A stretch of DNA of 7,631 nt. Origin: RGIG6904 sp024680835. Lineage in GTDB: Bacteria; Bacillota; Clostridia; Lachnospirales; Lachnospiraceae. The notes under the pieces are model-generated. The model saw only the letters and a program-made list of their open reading frames with translations, ran no database searches and was not told the origin of the DNA. The position numbers were made by a program, and so were the translations under genes. Positions 6,190-7,631 of the stretch are shown piece by piece (within the stretch, counting starts at the first letter, position 1; each line of letters starts with the position of its first letter). The stretch lies in contig JAILBP010000036.1 of the NCBI GenBank assembly GCA_024680835.1, positions 1 to 7,631 on the forward strand, written 5' to 3'.

Positions 6190-7497
6190 TCAAATCTCAT
6201 GTATAAACAATCCGCTCCTGAGCTTGGGCTCAAACCATGTAGACTTCGGAGGCATCAAAAGCCCTGCGTCAGCCACTGAAAAAAGCTCATGAATACTGGT
6301 GGGATACATAGCGAAGGCTGCGACACAGTCTGTCTTGCATCGTCTCTCCAGCTCGTCGAGACCGCGGATACCACCGACAAAATCGATGGTCGGATCAGTC
6401 TTGGGATCAGCTATGCCAAGCACCGGTCCCAGCAAAAGATCCTGCAGGAGCGATACATCAAGTCCGGCAACCGGATCATCTGTCCTGTCCTTATCTTTAA
6501 CGCATACCTTGTACCACTTTCCGTCCAGCAGCATTGAAAACTCGCCCTTTTTCGCGGGTTTTCTGATATCGTCTCCCGCATTTTGCGATGCGCCGAGATC
6601 ATCTGCCGCCTTGGCAGCTCTGCTTTTTTTCAACTCCTCTGCGTCGCCCAAAAGTGAAACTTCATAGATTTCCGAAACTTTTGCCAAAAATGCAGCTGCA
6701 TCCATGCCCTTTAAGTCCTTTATGACACGGTTGTAATCCATGATCATAAGCTCCTCATCCGGAAACAGCACCGACAAAAAGAAATTGAACTCCTCAGTAC
6801 CGTCATAACCCGGATTTTCGTCCCTGCGCTTAAAACCGACCTTTACGGCTGAAGCCGCCCTGTGGTGTCCGTCAGCGATATAGATCTCATTAATGCCGGC
6901 AAAAGCATTCTCCACCGCTGCTATGTCTGCATCTGCATCAATCTTAAATACTCTGTGTCTTATGCCGTCATCACTGACAAAATTATAAAGTGCCGTACCC
7001 TGCTTTGTACGGTTTACAACCTCAGTGATAACATCATTTTGTCTGTATGCCAAAAAGATGGGCCCTGTCTGGGCTGAGCATGTATCCACATGCCTGATCC
7101 TGTCTGCCTCTTTATCAGCTCTGGTGTTTTCGTGTTTTTTGATGATATTATTGGCGTAATCATCAATAGATGCGGTCGCCACGATACCTGTCTGCGTTCT
7201 GCCGTTCATAGTGAGCTCGTAGATGTAATAGCACCTCTTGTCGTCCGTCACGAAAGAACCGTCAGCCTTCCAGTCTTTTATCATCTCTGCAGCCTTGGCG
7301 TAAACCCTGTCATCATAGGTGTCCACATCATCCGGGAACTGTGACTCGGCACGGTCTATTGCCAAAAAGCTCTTGGGGTTTTTCATCACCACCTCTTTTG
7401 CCTCCGCGCGGTTGTACACATCGTAAGGCAGAGCGGCGATGGTAGATGCCATGTCCTCAGCGGGTCTCACACATATAAAAGGTTTGATTGCAGCCAT
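6190..7497 (-). CDS. DUF1015 family protein, 435 aa
   Basis: This is a conserved bacterial/archaeal family (DUF1015) whose biochemical role is not settled to my knowledge. Conserved motifs are RP (11-12), LPYDV (23-27), KKHENTR (120-126) followed by a basic KEADRIRH stretch, ADGHHRAAS (208-216), FPDEELMIMDYNRVIKDL (245-262) and DPTIDFVGG near the C-terminus. The DGHHR motif recalls the DG-H-R signature of the ParB/sulfiredoxin/SerK fold, where it serves nucleotide or phosphate chemistry; a kinase-like role is inference only. In many Clostridia this gene lies beside serine-biosynthesis genes such as serA or serC; the upstream neighbour here is off the window. Residues about 284-316 form a Lys/Ala/Asp-rich, probably disordered segment that looks like an insertion. 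The protein has no signal peptide or membrane segment. The ATG at 7495-7497 has AGGAG 7 nt upstream (7505-7509), and MAAIKPF matches family starts. It is the first complete gene of the likely operon with the M16C peptidase and era. Confidence 0.9.
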   Translation of the reverse strand: MAAIKPFICVRPAEDMASTIAALPYDVYNRAEAKEVVMKNPKSFLAIDRAESQFPDDVDTYDDRVYAKAAEMIKDWKADGSFVTDDKRCYYIYELTMNGRTQTGIVATASIDDYANNIIKKHENTRADKEADRIRHVDTCSAQTGPIFLAYRQNDVITEVVNRTKQGTALYNFVSDDGIRHRVFKIDADADIAAVENAFAGINEIYIADGHHRAASAVKVGFKRRDENPGYDGTEEFNFFLSVLFPDEELMIMDYNRVIKDLKGMDAAAFLAKVSEIYEVSLLGDAEELKKSRAAKAADDLGASQNAGDDIRKPAKKGEFSMLLDGKWYKVCVKDKDRTDDPVAGLDVSLLQDLLLGPVLGIADPKTDPTIDFVGGIRGLDELERRCKTDCVAAFAMYPTSIHELFSVADAGLLMPPKSTWFEPKLRSGLFIHEI

Positions 7498-7528
7498 TTT
7501 ATTTCTCCTTTGTTTGTTGTATTTTTAT

Positions 7529-7556
7529 CGGCGGGATAGGCTTGTAAATCCTGCCG
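7529..7556. other. Imperfect hairpin in the leader of the DUF1015 gene
   Basis: Nine-base arms CGGCGGGAT (7529-7537) and ATCCTGCCG (7548-7556) are complementary except for one position and enclose a 10-nt loop. It lies about 30 bp upstream of the DUF1015 start. On the minus strand the stem is followed by ATAAAAAT rather than a run of T, so it is not a good intrinsic terminator. It could be a leader structure, a processing site or chance. Confidence 0.4.
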
Positions 7557-7590
7557 CTTCTCATCTGTGACAATGCCCGTTATGTCTTAT

Positions 7591-7631
7591 TCACACTGTC
7601 TTGATCACACCCGGGTTTTTCATCACCCTGT
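7591..7631 (-). CDS. Possible 3' end of an upstream gene (unidentified)
   Basis: Read on the minus strand from 7629, an open frame gives RVMKNPGVIKTV and a TGA stop at 7591-7593. Its third-position bases are mostly G or C, as in the neighbouring genes. A second frame stays open to a TAA at 7580-7582 but has A/T-rich third positions. With only about a dozen codons I cannot name a product. Given the usual neighbours of DUF1015 genes, a serine-biosynthesis enzyme is one possibility, but nothing visible here proves it. Confidence 0.28.
   Translation of the reverse strand, partial: RVMKNPGVIKTV

Overview
The window looks like core chromosome from a Gram-positive, Clostridia-type bacterium, most likely Lachnospiraceae. 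The evidence is strong AGGAG ribosome binding sites, a dimer-type glycyl-tRNA synthetase, the era–recO–glyS gene neighbourhood, and a DUF1015 gene next to an M16C peptidase. This placement is inferred from gene content and style, not from a database search. All recognisable genes lie on the minus strand, so transcription runs from high to low coordinates.

In transcription order: a possible 3' end of an unidentified gene (7591-7631); a short leader with an imperfect hairpin; a DUF1015 protein (6190-7497); a presequence-protease-like M16C zinc metallopeptidase (3241-6162, TTG start); the ribosome-assembly GTPase Era (2310-3230); the recombination mediator RecO (1562-2230); a small uncharacterised lipoprotein (844-1470, GTG start); a roughly 300-bp non-coding repeat element (about 534-834); and the N-terminal 165 residues of glycyl-tRNA synthetase (1-495, running off the window). 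DUF1015, the peptidase and Era are tightly packed. Each has AGGAG exactly 7 nt before its start, and the peptidase stop codon overlaps the era ribosome binding site, so at least these three probably form an operon. Era (16S rRNA maturation), RecO (DNA repair) and GlyRS (translation) are housekeeping functions; their clustering reflects conserved order rather than one pathway.

The one clearly accessory structure is the repeat element between the lipoprotein stop codon and the glyS ribosome binding site. It has inverted terminal repeats. Each end folds into two adjacent hairpins, and the two ends differ by a compensatory base-pair change. The interior is a tandem array of a 35-36-bp unit that begins with a GCTCCCC motif and carries a CCCC-TTC-GGGG hairpin. 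It has no coding capacity and resembles a MITE/REP-like non-autonomous element. Other points of note are a RecO that appears to lack the zinc-finger segment usual in Gram-positive homologues, and a DGHHR motif in the DUF1015 protein. I found no RNA genes, CRISPR array, complete insertion sequence or new multi-gene system.
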